A stretch of 64,000 nucleotides of DNA from Chitinophagales bacterium (GCA_013298845.1 JAAFJN010000006.1:155797-219796), one strand, 5' to 3'. Positions 44,901 through 53,324 are shown, counted from the first letter of the stretch. Notes: generated by a model from the letters alone, not told the origin. Made by a program: numbers and translations.

Positions 44901-45026
44901 CTGACCTCGGAGAGGTTGCATATTAGTGTCATTTGCCCGATAAAAGCCACCAATGTGCGACCTCTCCGAGGTCAAAAAAAAGGCATAACTGCGGACTCTA
45001 CCAATATTTGACCTCTGCCGAGGTCA
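44901..45026. repeat. Three-hairpin GACCTC element, copy B
   Basis: Three palindromes in the same order and spacing as at 7207-7337: GACCTCGGAGAGGTT, CGACCTCTCCGAGGTC after CCACCAATGTG, and GACCTCTGCCGAGGTC after CTACCAATATTT. It lies in the gap between two convergent genes. Confidence 0.8.
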
Positions 45027-45099
45027 TAAATAGCGGGAAAGCCCATATTTCGTGCGTTTTCACCGCACAAAGCGGCTGGATAGTTACAAAAGGTGTATG

Positions 45100-45140
45100 C
45101 TACAACGGGCAAAACCAATTCAACCAATTCAACCAGTTCC
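45100..45140. repeat. CTACAACGGGC motif with nonamer array, copy 6
   Basis: CTACAACGGGC (45100-45110) is followed by repeats of CCAATTCAA (the complement of the TTGAATTGG type seen at 3778-3845), ending 7 bases before the stop of the DinB-like gene. Confidence 0.7.
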
Positions 45141-45146
45141 CCCCCC

Positions 45147-46226
45147 TTACTCCGGTGTATCCTGTACTTTTTTAGCGGCTTTAGCGGCGCGAGCCTTTGC
45201 CAATGCTTCGCTGCGGGTAAGTTTAGGCGCGTCTGCGTCGGTGGGTGCGTCGGCCGGTTTTTTAGCGGCTTTAGCGGCGCGAGCCTTTGCCAATGCTTCG
45301 CTGCGGGTAAGTTTAGGCGTGTCTGCGTCGGCTGGTTTTTTAGCGGCTTTAGCGGCGCGTGCTTTGGCTGACGTAACGGTGGTATTGGGTTGCGGCGTTT
45401 CCTCCTTCGTTGCCTTTTGATCCAAGGCTGCGCGTGCTTTTTCAATGGCCTCTTCGCGGGTTAATTTAGGCGCTTTGGCGGCCGGTGCGGTACTTTTGGG
45501 ACGGCGGGGCGCTTTCTCCACGGCTGCTTTTGCGGTAGACGTGGCCGAAGCACCGGTCTTTGGTTTGCGGGCCGTTGTTGTCGGTTTCGGCTCTACGGCT
45601 GTTGGCTTGGTTTCCGGCACCGTAGTCTCGGGTGCTTTTTCCACCGGCGGGGTTACTTTTTCCAGTTTAACAACGAGCGGAACCTTTTTATCTTCTGCCT
45701 TGGGGCTTATTACCAGCCGGATGTGCGCCAAATGGTGCTGTGAGTGCCACGCGTACAGGGCAATGGCCTCGGGAAGCAATACGGTGCGCTGCATGGCCGG
45801 ATGCACGTAGCCTTTTTTTAAGTCCGCGTCGGAGAGGCTTTCCATAAAATCGAGCCATTTTTTGTGGAGCACTTTTAGCAACCGGACCGAATCGCGCACG
45901 GGCGCAATTTTGCCGGTTTCGAGTTCGGCCCAAGCCTGTTCATCGTACGGTTTAATGGTCGGATGGTGCTCCGTAACGGCCATTTTCATCCGAATATAGG
46001 CGTTTACGTGGCTGTCGGAAAGGTGGTGGATAACTTGCCGAACAGTCCAGCCTCCCTCCCGGTACGGGGTATCGAGATCGGAGCGATGGGCTTTTTTTAA
46101 GAGTTTTTTGAGTACTTTTGGCAGCCGGGCAATAATTTTGATGTTTTTTCTGGTATCGTTAATCGTGTAGGTTTTGCCATATTCAAACTTGCCAATTGGG
46201 TATTTTCGCTGTTCTAACTTGTCCAT
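45147..46226 (-). CDS. DinB/YfiT-like metal-dependent transferase with a repetitive Lys/Ala-rich tail
   Basis: A 359-residue protein. The first about 190 residues form a DinB/YfiT (bacillithiol S-transferase-like) four-helix bundle: MDKLEQRKYPIGKFEYGK, the metal-site region GWTVRQVIHHLSDSHVNAY with His, and LLPEAIALYAWHSQHHLAHIRLV with further His. The remaining about 170 residues are unlike that family: a Pro/Thr/Lys linker, then units KLTREEAIEKARAA and two copies of KLTRSEALAKARAAKAAKK, resembling histone-H1-like basic tails that bind nucleic acid. At DNA level the last units are near-identical repeats of about 87 bases. The tail may be recent and length-variable. The role of the fusion is unknown. 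Confidence 0.82.
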   Translation of the reverse strand: MDKLEQRKYPIGKFEYGKTYTINDTRKNIKIIARLPKVLKKLLKKAHRSDLDTPYREGGWTVRQVIHHLSDSHVNAYIRMKMAVTEHHPTIKPYDEQAWAELETGKIAPVRDSVRLLKVLHKKWLDFMESLSDADLKKGYVHPAMQRTVLLPEAIALYAWHSQHHLAHIRLVISPKAEDKKVPLVVKLEKVTPPVEKAPETTVPETKPTAVEPKPTTTARKPKTGASATSTAKAAVEKAPRRPKSTAPAAKAPKLTREEAIEKARAALDQKATKEETPQPNTTVTSAKARAAKAAKKPADADTPKLTRSEALAKARAAKAAKKPADAPTDADAPKLTRSEALAKARAAKAAKKVQDTPE

Positions 46227-46254
46227 AAATTTGATGTTATTTGATTATTAAAAT

Positions 46255-47373
46255 TTATTCGTCCTGTTTGGATTTTAATATTTCTCCGTTAAAGCCCAGT
46301 TCGTTGAGTTTTTCGGCGCTCAACTCGTCGAGGCTGATAATTTCGAGCACGTTGCCTTCTTTACTTTTTACGGTTAAAATCACTTTTTCGGACGAGTCTG
46401 ATTTTTGTTGTTCTTTATCGGCGGTTTGTTGCAAAAGGGTGGCGGTGCGTTGGGCTTCGGCCAATTGGGCGGTAGCCTGTCGTTCGCGTTCCACGGTGTC
46501 TTTGAGTTGTTTTTGCAGTTCCACGTTTTGCTCGGTGCTTTGTCCCAACAAACGGCGTAATTCGTCTAATTTGGCCTGCACCGCTGCGAGGTCATTTTCC
46601 CGGGAGTTTTTTTCCTCTTTGGCTTTTAAGGCTTCGATTTTGGCTTTTTCGGCGCGTTCGCGGAGGGCCATTTCCTGCGCTAATTGCAACTGGCCGCAGT
46701 TTTGCAAAGCCAGCAGTTTTTCGAGGCTCACCAAATCCACCGAAACGATATAATCCACCCGGAACTGCTCGGAACTGCTGTAAATTTCGCCGTTGGCACT
46801 AAAAGCAATCCCGTTAATGGCCGATTCTACGTCGGTTTTTTTAAAAGCCCGCGTGTATACCGTGGTGAGTTTGGCCGACCGCACGTAAAAGGTACGTTTT
46901 TTTACGTCGTCGCTGACATTTTGGGAAGCGTTACAAATTTCCAGGTAAGGAATATAATCTTCCGGCAAAAAAGCCACGCCCACGTCGGTAATAACGACCT
47001 CGTAAATGGCGTCTTTTTCAATTTTGGTGGAGGCAATGGAATAAGCGCCGTTGTGTTTAAATTTGGAATCAATTTTGGCGTTAAAAATCACATCCGACGA
47101 CGAGGTGGTGACTAATGGCGGTTTACCTTCTTTCACAAACCGCGTCAGGACGGATGTTTTGTTTCCTTCAATCAAAATCATGGACCCCACCAATTGGTCA
47201 ATATTATTTACAAAACCGGCTAATCCTTTGATAAACGTGCGATTTTTGTAAGAATCGGGCAGGTCAAAACCCAAAGAAATGGGGTTTAACTGCACCTTTT
47301 TGGAACGTTGGGCAAATGTAGTATTTAGGGTTGAAAAAACAAGTAAAATAATGGCAAATAGGCGAAGCGACAT
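46255..47373 (-). CDS. Secreted coiled-coil protein of unknown function
   Basis: A 372-residue protein with a signal peptide (MSLRLFAIILLVFSTLNTTFA). Residues about 25-220 are mixed beta sequence (VQLNPISLGFDLPDSYKNRTF, LEICNASQNVSDDVKKRTFY), and 230-330 a long charged coiled coil (LRERAEKAKIEALKAKEEK, LQKQLKDTVERERQATAQL), ending in a small domain VKSKEGNVLEIISLDELSAE. No catalytic motif is seen. It probably sits in the periplasm or envelope. It lies 28 bases upstream of the DinB-like gene on the same strand, so an operon is possible. Confidence 0.77.
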   Translation of the reverse strand: MSLRLFAIILLVFSTLNTTFAQRSKKVQLNPISLGFDLPDSYKNRTFIKGLAGFVNNIDQLVGSMILIEGNKTSVLTRFVKEGKPPLVTTSSSDVIFNAKIDSKFKHNGAYSIASTKIEKDAIYEVVITDVGVAFLPEDYIPYLEICNASQNVSDDVKKRTFYVRSAKLTTVYTRAFKKTDVESAINGIAFSANGEIYSSSEQFRVDYIVSVDLVSLEKLLALQNCGQLQLAQEMALRERAEKAKIEALKAKEEKNSRENDLAAVQAKLDELRRLLGQSTEQNVELQKQLKDTVERERQATAQLAEAQRTATLLQQTADKEQQKSDSSEKVILTVKSKEGNVLEIISLDELSAEKLNELGFNGEILKSKQDE

Positions 47374-47436
47374 GTTGTATAATTTATCTTGATTAAAGTA
47401 ACGTACAAGTGCTGCTACAACGATAATAAACTTAGA

Positions 47437-48090
47437 TTATTTTACCGGGACCAATGCATTCCAAAGGGTATCGTGGCGGGGCAAGTCGGCTTCCAGGGCC
47501 ATTTTGGCTTGTGTAACGGGGTGTTCAAAACTAATTTTCCAGGCGTGCAGGTGAATGGAGCGGTCGGGGTTGCCGCGTTTGGCCCCGTATTTCACGTCGC
47601 CTTTGATGGGGCAACCAATGGCGGCCAATTGCGCCCGGATTTGGTGGTGTTTGCCGGTATGTAATTGAATACGCAGCAAAAAATACCGATCCGAGCGGCC
47701 CTCCACGCTGTAACTGAGCGAACCTTTGGCGCGCCCGTCTTTGTTGGTGGTAAAGGCTTTGCTTTTATTTTGGGTTTCGTTTTTTTCAAAATAATGCACC
47801 AAATCGCCCAATGGCGGGTCGGGACATTGCCCAGAGACGGCCAGGTAGGTTTTTTGAACACTTTTTTCCTGAAACTGCACCGATAATACGTGGGCGGCTT
47901 CTTTGGTTTTGGCAAAAACCACCGCGCCACTTACCGGGCGGTCAATGCGGTGCACCACAAACAGCGGTTGGCCAATTTCGGCCGAAGCCTGGTCCAGCAA
48001 CGACGGTTCGCCCGTTTTGTCCGGTTGCACGGCAATGCCGGCGGGTTTGTTCACAACGAGTAAGGCGTCGTCTTGAAATAAAATTTGCAT
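47437..48090 (-). CDS. RluA-family pseudouridine synthase
   Basis: A 217-residue enzyme that isomerises uridine in RNA. The catalytic motif HRIDRPVSGAVVFAK holds the nucleophilic Asp, preceded by LLVVNKPAGIAVQPD and followed by VQKTYLAVSG, IQLHTGKHHQIRAQLAAIGCPI and GDVKYGA. There is no S4 domain, so it is a compact TruC/RluA-type enzyme; the target (rRNA or tRNA) cannot be told. It begins 2 bases from the terminator of the double-glycine peptide gene lying upstream. Confidence 0.9.
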   Translation of the reverse strand: MQILFQDDALLVVNKPAGIAVQPDKTGEPSLLDQASAEIGQPLFVVHRIDRPVSGAVVFAKTKEAAHVLSVQFQEKSVQKTYLAVSGQCPDPPLGDLVHYFEKNETQNKSKAFTTNKDGRAKGSLSYSVEGRSDRYFLLRIQLHTGKHHQIRAQLAAIGCPIKGDVKYGAKRGNPDRSIHLHAWKISFEHPVTQAKMALEADLPRHDTLWNALVPVK

Positions 48091-48091
48091 A

Positions 48092-48126
48092 AATAAAAAA
48101 GGCTACTCCGCATTAACGGAATAGCC
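48092..48126 (-). terminator. Intrinsic terminator of the double-glycine peptide gene
   Basis: On the minus strand GGCTATTCCG pairs with CGGAGTAGCC around TTAATG, followed by a T-run (plus-strand stem 48101-48125). It separates the peptide gene from the pseudouridine synthase gene. Confidence 0.75.
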
Positions 48127-48151
48127 GATAAAATGTTTCTTAACACGAGTA

Positions 48152-48364
48152 TCAGGAAGGTGTATTGCCGCCGGGGATATCACGCAACTCAAAATGATTC
48201 AGGTGGGTCTGTTGGTTATTCGACTCTCCCCCTTTGATATTAATCATATCCTCTTTGTCCAACACTGAAGCAGCATCAATAAGCGAGTCAAGTGATTTTG
48301 TCTGCTCTTCGCTGGTCTCTTTTTTGTTGTTTTGTGTCGAATTACTTAGTAAACGGTTGAACAT
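48152..48364 (-). CDS. Double-glycine leader peptide (candidate secreted peptide precursor)
   Basis: A 70-residue peptide, MFNRLLSNSTQNNKK...LDKEDMINIKGG, followed by a 24-residue polar C-terminal part beginning ESNNQQTHLNHF. Residues 45-46 are a GG preceded by an amphipathic DLxxI-type leader (LDSLIDAASVLDKEDMINI), the pattern of Bacteroidota double-glycine natural-product or bacteriocin precursors. A second GG occurs at 65-66. The core has no Cys. It has its own promoter (48396-48432) and terminator, so it is a real single-gene unit despite its size. The peptidase-containing ABC transporter at 53347-55545 is a plausible processing and export partner (inference from families). Confidence 0.68.
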   Translation of the reverse strand: MFNRLLSNSTQNNKKETSEEQTKSLDSLIDAASVLDKEDMINIKGGESNNQQTHLNHFELRDIPGGNTPS

Positions 48365-48395
48365 TTTAAAGAAACGGGTTGGTTAAAACATAGGT

Positions 48396-48432
48396 CAAAG
48401 GTACAGGCTTTTTTTATTTAGTGCACAAAAAA
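48396..48432 (-). promoter_or_regulatory. Promoter of the double-glycine peptide gene
   Basis: On the minus strand a TTTTTTG at -33 (48426-48432) is followed after 22 bases by TACCTTTG (48396-48403), about 31 bases before the ATG. Confidence 0.6.
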
Positions 48433-48475
48433 GGTGTTAAAGTTAAAAAAAATTACCTTTTCCCTTAAAAATCCG

Positions 48476-48484
48476 TATCCTTGC
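48476..48484 (+). promoter_or_regulatory. Probable -7 element of the symporter gene
   Basis: TATCCTTGC differs by one base from TAnnTTTGC and ends 10 bases before the ATG at 48495. Confidence 0.45.
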
Positions 48485-48494
48485 GGCCTGTAAT

Positions 48495-50039
48495 ATGAAC
48501 TCATATTTGTCTCCAATTATTGTATTGGGCATTCTTTTTGCCTATTTTTTGATGTTGATGGGGGTGGCCTGGTTCACGGGACGCAACAATACGAACGAAG
48601 GTTTTTTCCTGGCCAATCGCAATGTACCCTGGTACGTGGTGGCTTACGCAATGATAGGAACGAGCATTAGCGGAGTAACTTTTATCTCGTTACCGGGGTC
48701 CGTTGGGCTGGATGCGGGCATTAATCGCGGCTTTGGCTACATGCAAATGGTGTTGGGGTATTTACTCGGCTATTTCGTGATTGCCACCGTGCTCATGCCC
48801 CTGTATTACCGCCTGCAACTCACCTCCATTTACGGTTATCTCGAACAACGATTCGGTTATTACTCCTACAAAACGGGGGCCGGGTTTTTTATTCTTTCCC
48901 GCACGGTGGGTTCGGCGGCGCGCATGTTTTTGGCCGCGGTTGTCCTTCAAAACCTCGTTTTTGGGCCTTTGGGTGTACCGTTTGAACTCACGGTCATCAT
49001 TATGTTGGCCCTTATTTACGCTTATACGTTCAAGGGCGGTTTAAAAACCATCATCTGGACCGATACCATTATGACCACCTTCTTTATTGCGGCGGTGATC
49101 TGGACGGTATTTTCGGTGGGAAAGGCTTTAAATTTTAACGGCATTGGCGAAATCTGGACGGCCGTGTCTAATAGCCGCTACAGTCAAATGTTCTTTTTTG
49201 ACAACTTCGCCTCCGATCCCAACCATTTTGTCAAACAGTTTGTGAGCGGGGCACTGGTGGCCATTGTCATGACCGGCCTCGACCAGGATTTGATGCAAAA
49301 AAACCTGGCCTGCAAAAATATCCGCGAAGCCCAAAAGAACATGTTTGTGTTTTGTGGCTACATGGTGGTCATCAACTTTGCTTTTATGATTTTGGGGGCG
49401 TTGTTGTACTTGTACGCCAATAATTTGGGCATTGATATTCCGACCAAAAGCGACCAGTTGTACCCCAAAATCGCCTTCGGACACCTCGACGCGGCGGCGG
49501 GTATCTTTTTTATACTGGGTTTAGTGGCCAGTACCTACGCCAGTTCCGACAGTGCACTCACGGCGTTAACCACTTCGTTTTGCATTGATTTTTTGAACTT
49601 CGAAAAACAAAATACCCCAACGCCCGAATACGCCACCCCCGAACAAATTGCCCAACGCGCCGCTGCCGACAAACAACAACACCGCCAGCGGACTTACGTT
49701 CACTTGGGTTTTTCGGTGGTATTTGTAATCATTATCCGGTTATTGTACGCCTACAACGACGGGGCCGTGCTGGGACTGATTTTTAAACTGGCGGGTTATA
49801 CCTACGGGCCACTGTTGGGTTTGTTTGCGTTTGGTTTATTCACACGTTTTCAGTTGCACGACCGGTTTGTTCCCGTGGTGTGCGTATTGGCCCCCCTGCT
49901 CACCTGGGGTCTCGAAACGATGTGCAAACAATGGCATTTCGACATTGGTTTCTTAACCATTTTGCTCAACGGTACGTTAACTTTTTTTGGGCTTTGGATT
50001 TTTTCGTACAAAGAAGTTGGCAGCAGCCCCAAGCAATAA
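48495..50039 (+). CDS. Sodium:solute symporter (SSS family)
   Basis: A 514-residue inner-membrane transporter that should couple sodium entry to uptake of a small solute. About thirteen hydrophobic helices are visible. Family features include ANRNVPWYVVAYAMIGTSISG, FISLPGSVGLDAGINR, LQLTSIYGYLEQRFG, and VALVMTGLDQDLMQKNLACK-like sequence at about 255-275. The loop at about 375-395 is hydrophilic and Pro/Gln-rich. Substrate specificity cannot be read; related Bacteroidota members carry sugars, sialic acid or amino acids. It is a single-gene unit with a promoter box just upstream. Confidence 0.9.
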   Translation: MNSYLSPIIVLGILFAYFLMLMGVAWFTGRNNTNEGFFLANRNVPWYVVAYAMIGTSISGVTFISLPGSVGLDAGINRGFGYMQMVLGYLLGYFVIATVLMPLYYRLQLTSIYGYLEQRFGYYSYKTGAGFFILSRTVGSAARMFLAAVVLQNLVFGPLGVPFELTVIIMLALIYAYTFKGGLKTIIWTDTIMTTFFIAAVIWTVFSVGKALNFNGIGEIWTAVSNSRYSQMFFFDNFASDPNHFVKQFVSGALVAIVMTGLDQDLMQKNLACKNIREAQKNMFVFCGYMVVINFAFMILGALLYLYANNLGIDIPTKSDQLYPKIAFGHLDAAAGIFFILGLVASTYASSDSALTALTTSFCIDFLNFEKQNTPTPEYATPEQIAQRAAADKQQHRQRTYVHLGFSVVFVIIIRLLYAYNDGAVLGLIFKLAGYTYGPLLGLFAFGLFTRFQLHDRFVPVVCVLAPLLTWGLETMCKQWHFDIGFLTILLNGTLTFFGLWIFSYKEVGSSPKQ

Positions 50040-50075
50040 TTATCGAAGGTAAAGCAGCATTCAACGGTTGCGTTG

Positions 50076-50083
50076 TATCTTTG
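50076..50083 (+). promoter_or_regulatory. -7 element for the TonB-domain gene
   Basis: TATCTTTG fits TAnnTTTG and leaves a leader of about 95 bases before the ATG at 50181. Confidence 0.5.
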
Positions 50084-50180
50084 TCAAACGATGTTTTAAA
50101 AGTACTGCGGGGACTTTGGGCCGGTAAGAAATTTTAAAACAGCATTTAACATTAATCTGATTCAAACTACTTTTTTAAAC

Positions 50181-50597
50181 ATGAAATTTAGTCAATTTGC
50201 GATTGTAGTTGCATTTTTATGCACTGTAGCCACAGCCGGTACCATTCAGGCTCAGGACGCCGCTAAAACCGTTGTTGCGGATATTTCCAAGGTGGACAAA
50301 GCACCGGCATTTCCGGGCGGCCAGGAAGCCCTTACTACCCACCTGAAGGAAAAAGTGGTGTACCCGGCGGCTTGCCGGATGAGCCAGGCAAAAGGCACCG
50401 TTAACGTTGGTTTTACGGTCAATGCCGATGGCACCATCACCAGTGTAGAACACTTAGGTAACCCCGAAATGGATAACCGCCTCATTAAAGAAGGTTTGCG
50501 CGTAGTGGGTGCTATGCCCAAGTGGGAACCTGCAACCATGAATGGCGAAAAAGTGGCGTGTAAAATGGTATTGCCCATTTATTTCGCGCCTAACTAA
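50181..50597 (+). CDS. Small periplasmic TonB C-terminal domain protein
   Basis: A 138-residue exported protein. The signal peptide (MKFSQFAIVVAFLCTVATAG) is followed directly by a TonB C-terminal domain: APAFPGGQEALTTHLKEKVVYPA, AKGTVNVGFTVNADGTITSV, then GLRVVGAMPKWEPATMNGEKV and VLPIYF. It lacks the transmembrane anchor and proline-rich spacer of true TonB, so it may act as a stand-alone periplasmic domain, perhaps interacting with receptors or peptidoglycan. It is a single-gene unit with a promoter and a strong terminator. Confidence 0.88.
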   Translation: MKFSQFAIVVAFLCTVATAGTIQAQDAAKTVVADISKVDKAPAFPGGQEALTTHLKEKVVYPAACRMSQAKGTVNVGFTVNADGTITSVEHLGNPEMDNRLIKEGLRVVGAMPKWEPATMNGEKVACKMVLPIYFAPN

Positions 50598-50614
50598 ACG
50601 GCGGTAAATTTGCC

Positions 50615-50663
50615 AAAGAAAAGGGCTGTATTTCGCGTAGTGCGAAATACAGCCCTTTTCTTT
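50615..50663. terminator. Perfect 22-bp hairpin terminator (bidirectional)
   Basis: AAAGAAAAGGGCTGTATTTC... (50615-50636) pairs perfectly with 50642-50663 around the loop GTAGT, with A and T runs on both sides, so it can stop transcription in either direction. Its core AAAAGGGCTGTATT recurs in the terminator at 52169-52208. Confidence 0.8.
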
Positions 50664-50824
50664 GAATAGACGGAAGACTTTTTGATGTAAGAATTCCGAT
50701 ATAAGATTTTTGATTTTTGAAAGTCCCCGCCATCGCGCGTACAGCGGCGAGATGCACATCTCGTCGCGTGTGGCTTGTGGTTGGGTGTTTTTTATGAAAA
50801 ATGACATTATATGTATAAATATTT

Positions 50825-51649
50825 ATGACAGATTTTACCAATAGCGTACTTTTTGAATTTTGCGCAACTCAATTGCAAAGGAATCACAATGTTGTCAACA
50901 TATTTGAAACACCGGGGGTGTCTTATCGGAAATTTTTGGAGTTCGGTGATGATGTTAACGACGGTTTTTGGAATTACTTATCTATCCTCTTAAGAGATAA
51001 ATTACCTGCTCTGAGGGCAGATTACGAATCATTCATGTCAGATCCTACTTTTGATTGGGTGGCGTTCGCAAAATCGGCAAACATGGTGAGTCCAGAGCTT
51101 TTCATGGAACCAATACCTGAACTTGAAAACGAAGTGGTTATATACTATCTCAGGTATGTTTTACATCCTGTGCTTTACCCTTCGTATCGGTATAAAAAAT
51201 TAAAAAATGAATTATTACGCCGCACTGTTTTTTATATACTGATGGATATCTATTTGCACGTGGGGGTGGTTTGGGTAAGCATTGATCTCCTGATCGAAAT
51301 GATACGCTCAAGAGATCCCGTAGAATGGGATTTACTCCAACCTTTCCATTTTGAAAGCGCATTTATGCCTCAAGACATGATGCGTTCAGAATATAATGTA
51401 ATAAAAATGCAGCGGAAACGCAGAGGTAACTATTTCTTTTTGAATGAAATATCTCACTTTTCTTTTTCTCCAACAGTAAACAGAGCATTGTTAACTCTTT
51501 TTCCAGAATCAGTAATTGACTACTACGGCTTCACTGAACAAGAAATGAAATTGGGTTTTGACTTGAAAAAATTTAAATGGACTAAAAAAGACACCGAGTT
51601 TGTGTTGGATTTTTATCAACAAAAAATTAATATTTATGGAAGAGGATAG
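50825..51649 (+). CDS. Hypothetical protein, first gene of an AT-rich pair
   Basis: A 274-residue protein I do not recognise. It begins MTDFTNSVLFEFCATQLQR; the middle has an aromatic, hydrophobic helix region (YYLRYVLHPVLYPSYRYKKL, FYILMDIYLHVGVVWVSIDLLIEMI) that could be one or two membrane segments or a buried core, and a basic stretch KMQRKRRGNYFF. Base composition is AT-rich against the surroundings. It is followed by an overlapping second gene, and both lie between two related terminators. It may be a small imported module; no motif supports toxin or immunity roles. Confidence 0.66.
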   Translation: MTDFTNSVLFEFCATQLQRNHNVVNIFETPGVSYRKFLEFGDDVNDGFWNYLSILLRDKLPALRADYESFMSDPTFDWVAFAKSANMVSPELFMEPIPELENEVVIYYLRYVLHPVLYPSYRYKKLKNELLRRTVFYILMDIYLHVGVVWVSIDLLIEMIRSRDPVEWDLLQPFHFESAFMPQDMMRSEYNVIKMQRKRRGNYFFLNEISHFSFSPTVNRALLTLFPESVIDYYGFTEQEMKLGFDLKKFKWTKKDTEFVLDFYQQKINIYGRG

Positions 51650-52064
51650 CTGCATTGTTCACACCCGTTTTATTGATCAAATAATCAATGATAATTACTG
51701 GGATGCTAAGATAGAAAAAATAGACAACACAAGTGCTCGTTTTACTTTTGAATATCGGGATACTTGTTTTTACTATGGTCAAATTATTGCTTATTATGAA
51801 CACCTTAATAATGGTGAACGCTGTGAGGTTGACTTTCTGGATAATTTGTGCGTTGATCGGCACTTTACCGTCTACGCACGTGATTTATCTGATTTCCCAC
51901 TGGCTACCGACCAATGGATATTGGATAAATATGACTTCAAAATAGTGTATAGTGCGCAGAACATACTTCATCAAAGAACTATAAGGTTGTATAATGCACC
52001 GATGGAAGTCCTCTTTAGATTGGGATATAATTATGGTCATTTTGTGATCAACAAATACTTGTAA
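51636..52064 (+). CDS. Hypothetical protein, second gene of an AT-rich pair
   Basis: A 142-residue protein from MEEDSCIVHTRF (51636); the longer frame from 51600 merely extends into the upstream gene. It overlaps the first gene by 14 bases. The sequence is compact, with many aromatic residues and acids (IDNTSARFTFEYRDTCFYYGQ, VDRHFTVYARDLSD, LYNAPMEVLFRLGYNYGHFV), beta-rich and cytoplasmic. The acidic, small character and overlap with a basic partner would suit an immunity-type protein, but this is inference only. Confidence 0.62.
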   Translation: MEEDSCIVHTRFIDQIINDNYWDAKIEKIDNTSARFTFEYRDTCFYYGQIIAYYEHLNNGERCEVDFLDNLCVDRHFTVYARDLSDFPLATDQWILDKYDFKIVYSAQNILHQRTIRLYNAPMEVLFRLGYNYGHFVINKYL

Positions 52065-52168
52065 GTTGCATGAATGACTATCGCAGGAGCCGACAGCGCA
52101 GAAAATGGTATCTTTCGTATAAGCGACCAACGATCGTCTGCAATCGCTGAAATACCAATAAATGCACA

Positions 52169-52208
52169 AAAAAAGGGCCGTATTCCACCAGAATACAGCC
52201 CTTTTCTT
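52169..52208 (-). terminator. Terminator of mltG, sister of the one at 50615-50663
   Basis: AAAAGGGCCGTATTC (52171-52185) pairs with GAATACAGCCCTTTT (52191-52205), with A and T runs outside, directly at the mltG stop. The stem shares AAAGGGC(T/C)GTATT with the hairpin at 50615. Confidence 0.75.
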
Positions 52209-52210
52209 TT

Positions 52211-53239
52211 TTACAACCCTTTCGTCCGCATCCACGCCCGGAATTTTTCGGCGTTGACGTTGTGTGCCTGCAAGGTCGCCGCGAAGGCGTGAGTGCCGGA
52301 TTCGTCGGGTTTAGCGCAGAAGTACAGGTAATTGTGTTGCTCCGGGTTCAATACCGCGTCCAGGCTGGGGATAGAAGCCATGCTGATGGGGCCGGGCGGC
52401 AAGCCCTTGTACATGTACGTATTGTAGGGCGAATTGAACGAGGTGTGCACCTGCGTCACGCGGCGCGTGGCAAAGTCGCGGGTGGCAAATACCGCCGTTG
52501 GGTCCGCCTGGAGTTTCATGTTGATTTTCAGGCGATTGAGGTACACGCCCGCCACGGTGGGTTTTTCCGGGTTATAATTGGTTTCCCGCTCCACAATGGA
52601 GGCCAATGTGTAGGCCTGAACGGTATTTAAACCCTGGGCTTTGGCTTTATTTAAACGGTCGTTTTTGGACCAAAACATGTCGTGTTCTTTTTTCATCCGA
52701 CGGAGTAAGCCCGGGGCGTCGGTGTTCCAATACATTTCGTAAGTATTGGGGATACAAATGGAAATAATCGTTTCAGGGGTTTGGCCCAGTTCTTTGAGCA
52801 GGGCCGGGTCGCGAAATGCCTGTAAAACGGCCAACGAATCGGCTTCGATAAATTGGCTCACCACACCAGCCACGTCTTCGGGCAGGCGTTCACTGTTGAT
52901 GATCACCTTTACCGGGCTTTGTTCACCCGATCTCAGGTGCTGAATCAGGTCGCGGTTGCTCCAACCCGGCTGGATTTTGAAACGACCCGCCCGCATGGTG
53001 CGTTTGTCAAATTTCATTTGTTCGGCCACCCACCGGAAATTGGTTTCGCTCCGTACGATATTGCTTTTTAGCAAAAGCGCCACCACATCTTCGTACGAAG
53101 AGCCGGTCGGAATGCAAATGTATTCATTGGTTAAATCAGGGGGTACGCTCGGCAGATAAATGGCTGACAGTGGTTTCCAACCCAAAAAAAGGCCGCCCAC
53201 AACCGTCGCAAGGATTAAGGGTAGTGCGTATTTGCGCAT
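52211..53239 (-). CDS. mltG: Endolytic murein transglycosylase MltG
   Basis: A 342-residue inner-membrane enzyme that cuts nascent glycan strands and sets their length. One N-terminal transmembrane helix (about 4-22, ALPLILATVVGGLFLGW) is followed by a LysM-like region (ICIPTGSSYEDVVALLL) and the YceG catalytic domain (about 110-335): PNTYEMYWNTDAPGLL, ASIVERETNYNPEK with the catalytic Glu, VAGVYLNRL, then SPYNTYMYKGLPPGPI and YFCAKPDESGTHAF. All family marks are present and the length is usual. It is a single-gene unit with promoter TATCTTTGC (53316-53324). Confidence 0.95.
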   Translation of the reverse strand: MRKYALPLILATVVGGLFLGWKPLSAIYLPSVPPDLTNEYICIPTGSSYEDVVALLLKSNIVRSETNFRWVAEQMKFDKRTMRAGRFKIQPGWSNRDLIQHLRSGEQSPVKVIINSERLPEDVAGVVSQFIEADSLAVLQAFRDPALLKELGQTPETIISICIPNTYEMYWNTDAPGLLRRMKKEHDMFWSKNDRLNKAKAQGLNTVQAYTLASIVERETNYNPEKPTVAGVYLNRLKINMKLQADPTAVFATRDFATRRVTQVHTSFNSPYNTYMYKGLPPGPISMASIPSLDAVLNPEQHNYLYFCAKPDESGTHAFAATLQAHNVNAEKFRAWMRTKGL

Positions 53240-53315
53240 GATAAGTTCAGTAACAAAGTTTGATAAGTCCCGATGAATAGTATTTCATTCATCGTCATTT
53301 AATTAAAAAAACGGC

Positions 53316-53324
53316 GCAAAGATA
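53316..53324 (-). promoter_or_regulatory. Consensus -7 element of mltG
   Basis: TATCTTTGC on the minus strand, about 76 bases before the mltG start. Confidence 0.55.

Noticed and set aside
44613..45146. Missed gene in the 534-base gap
   Set aside because: All sequence there is accounted for by the GCCCGT-bounded element, the three-hairpin element and the nonamer array; open frames are short and repetitive.
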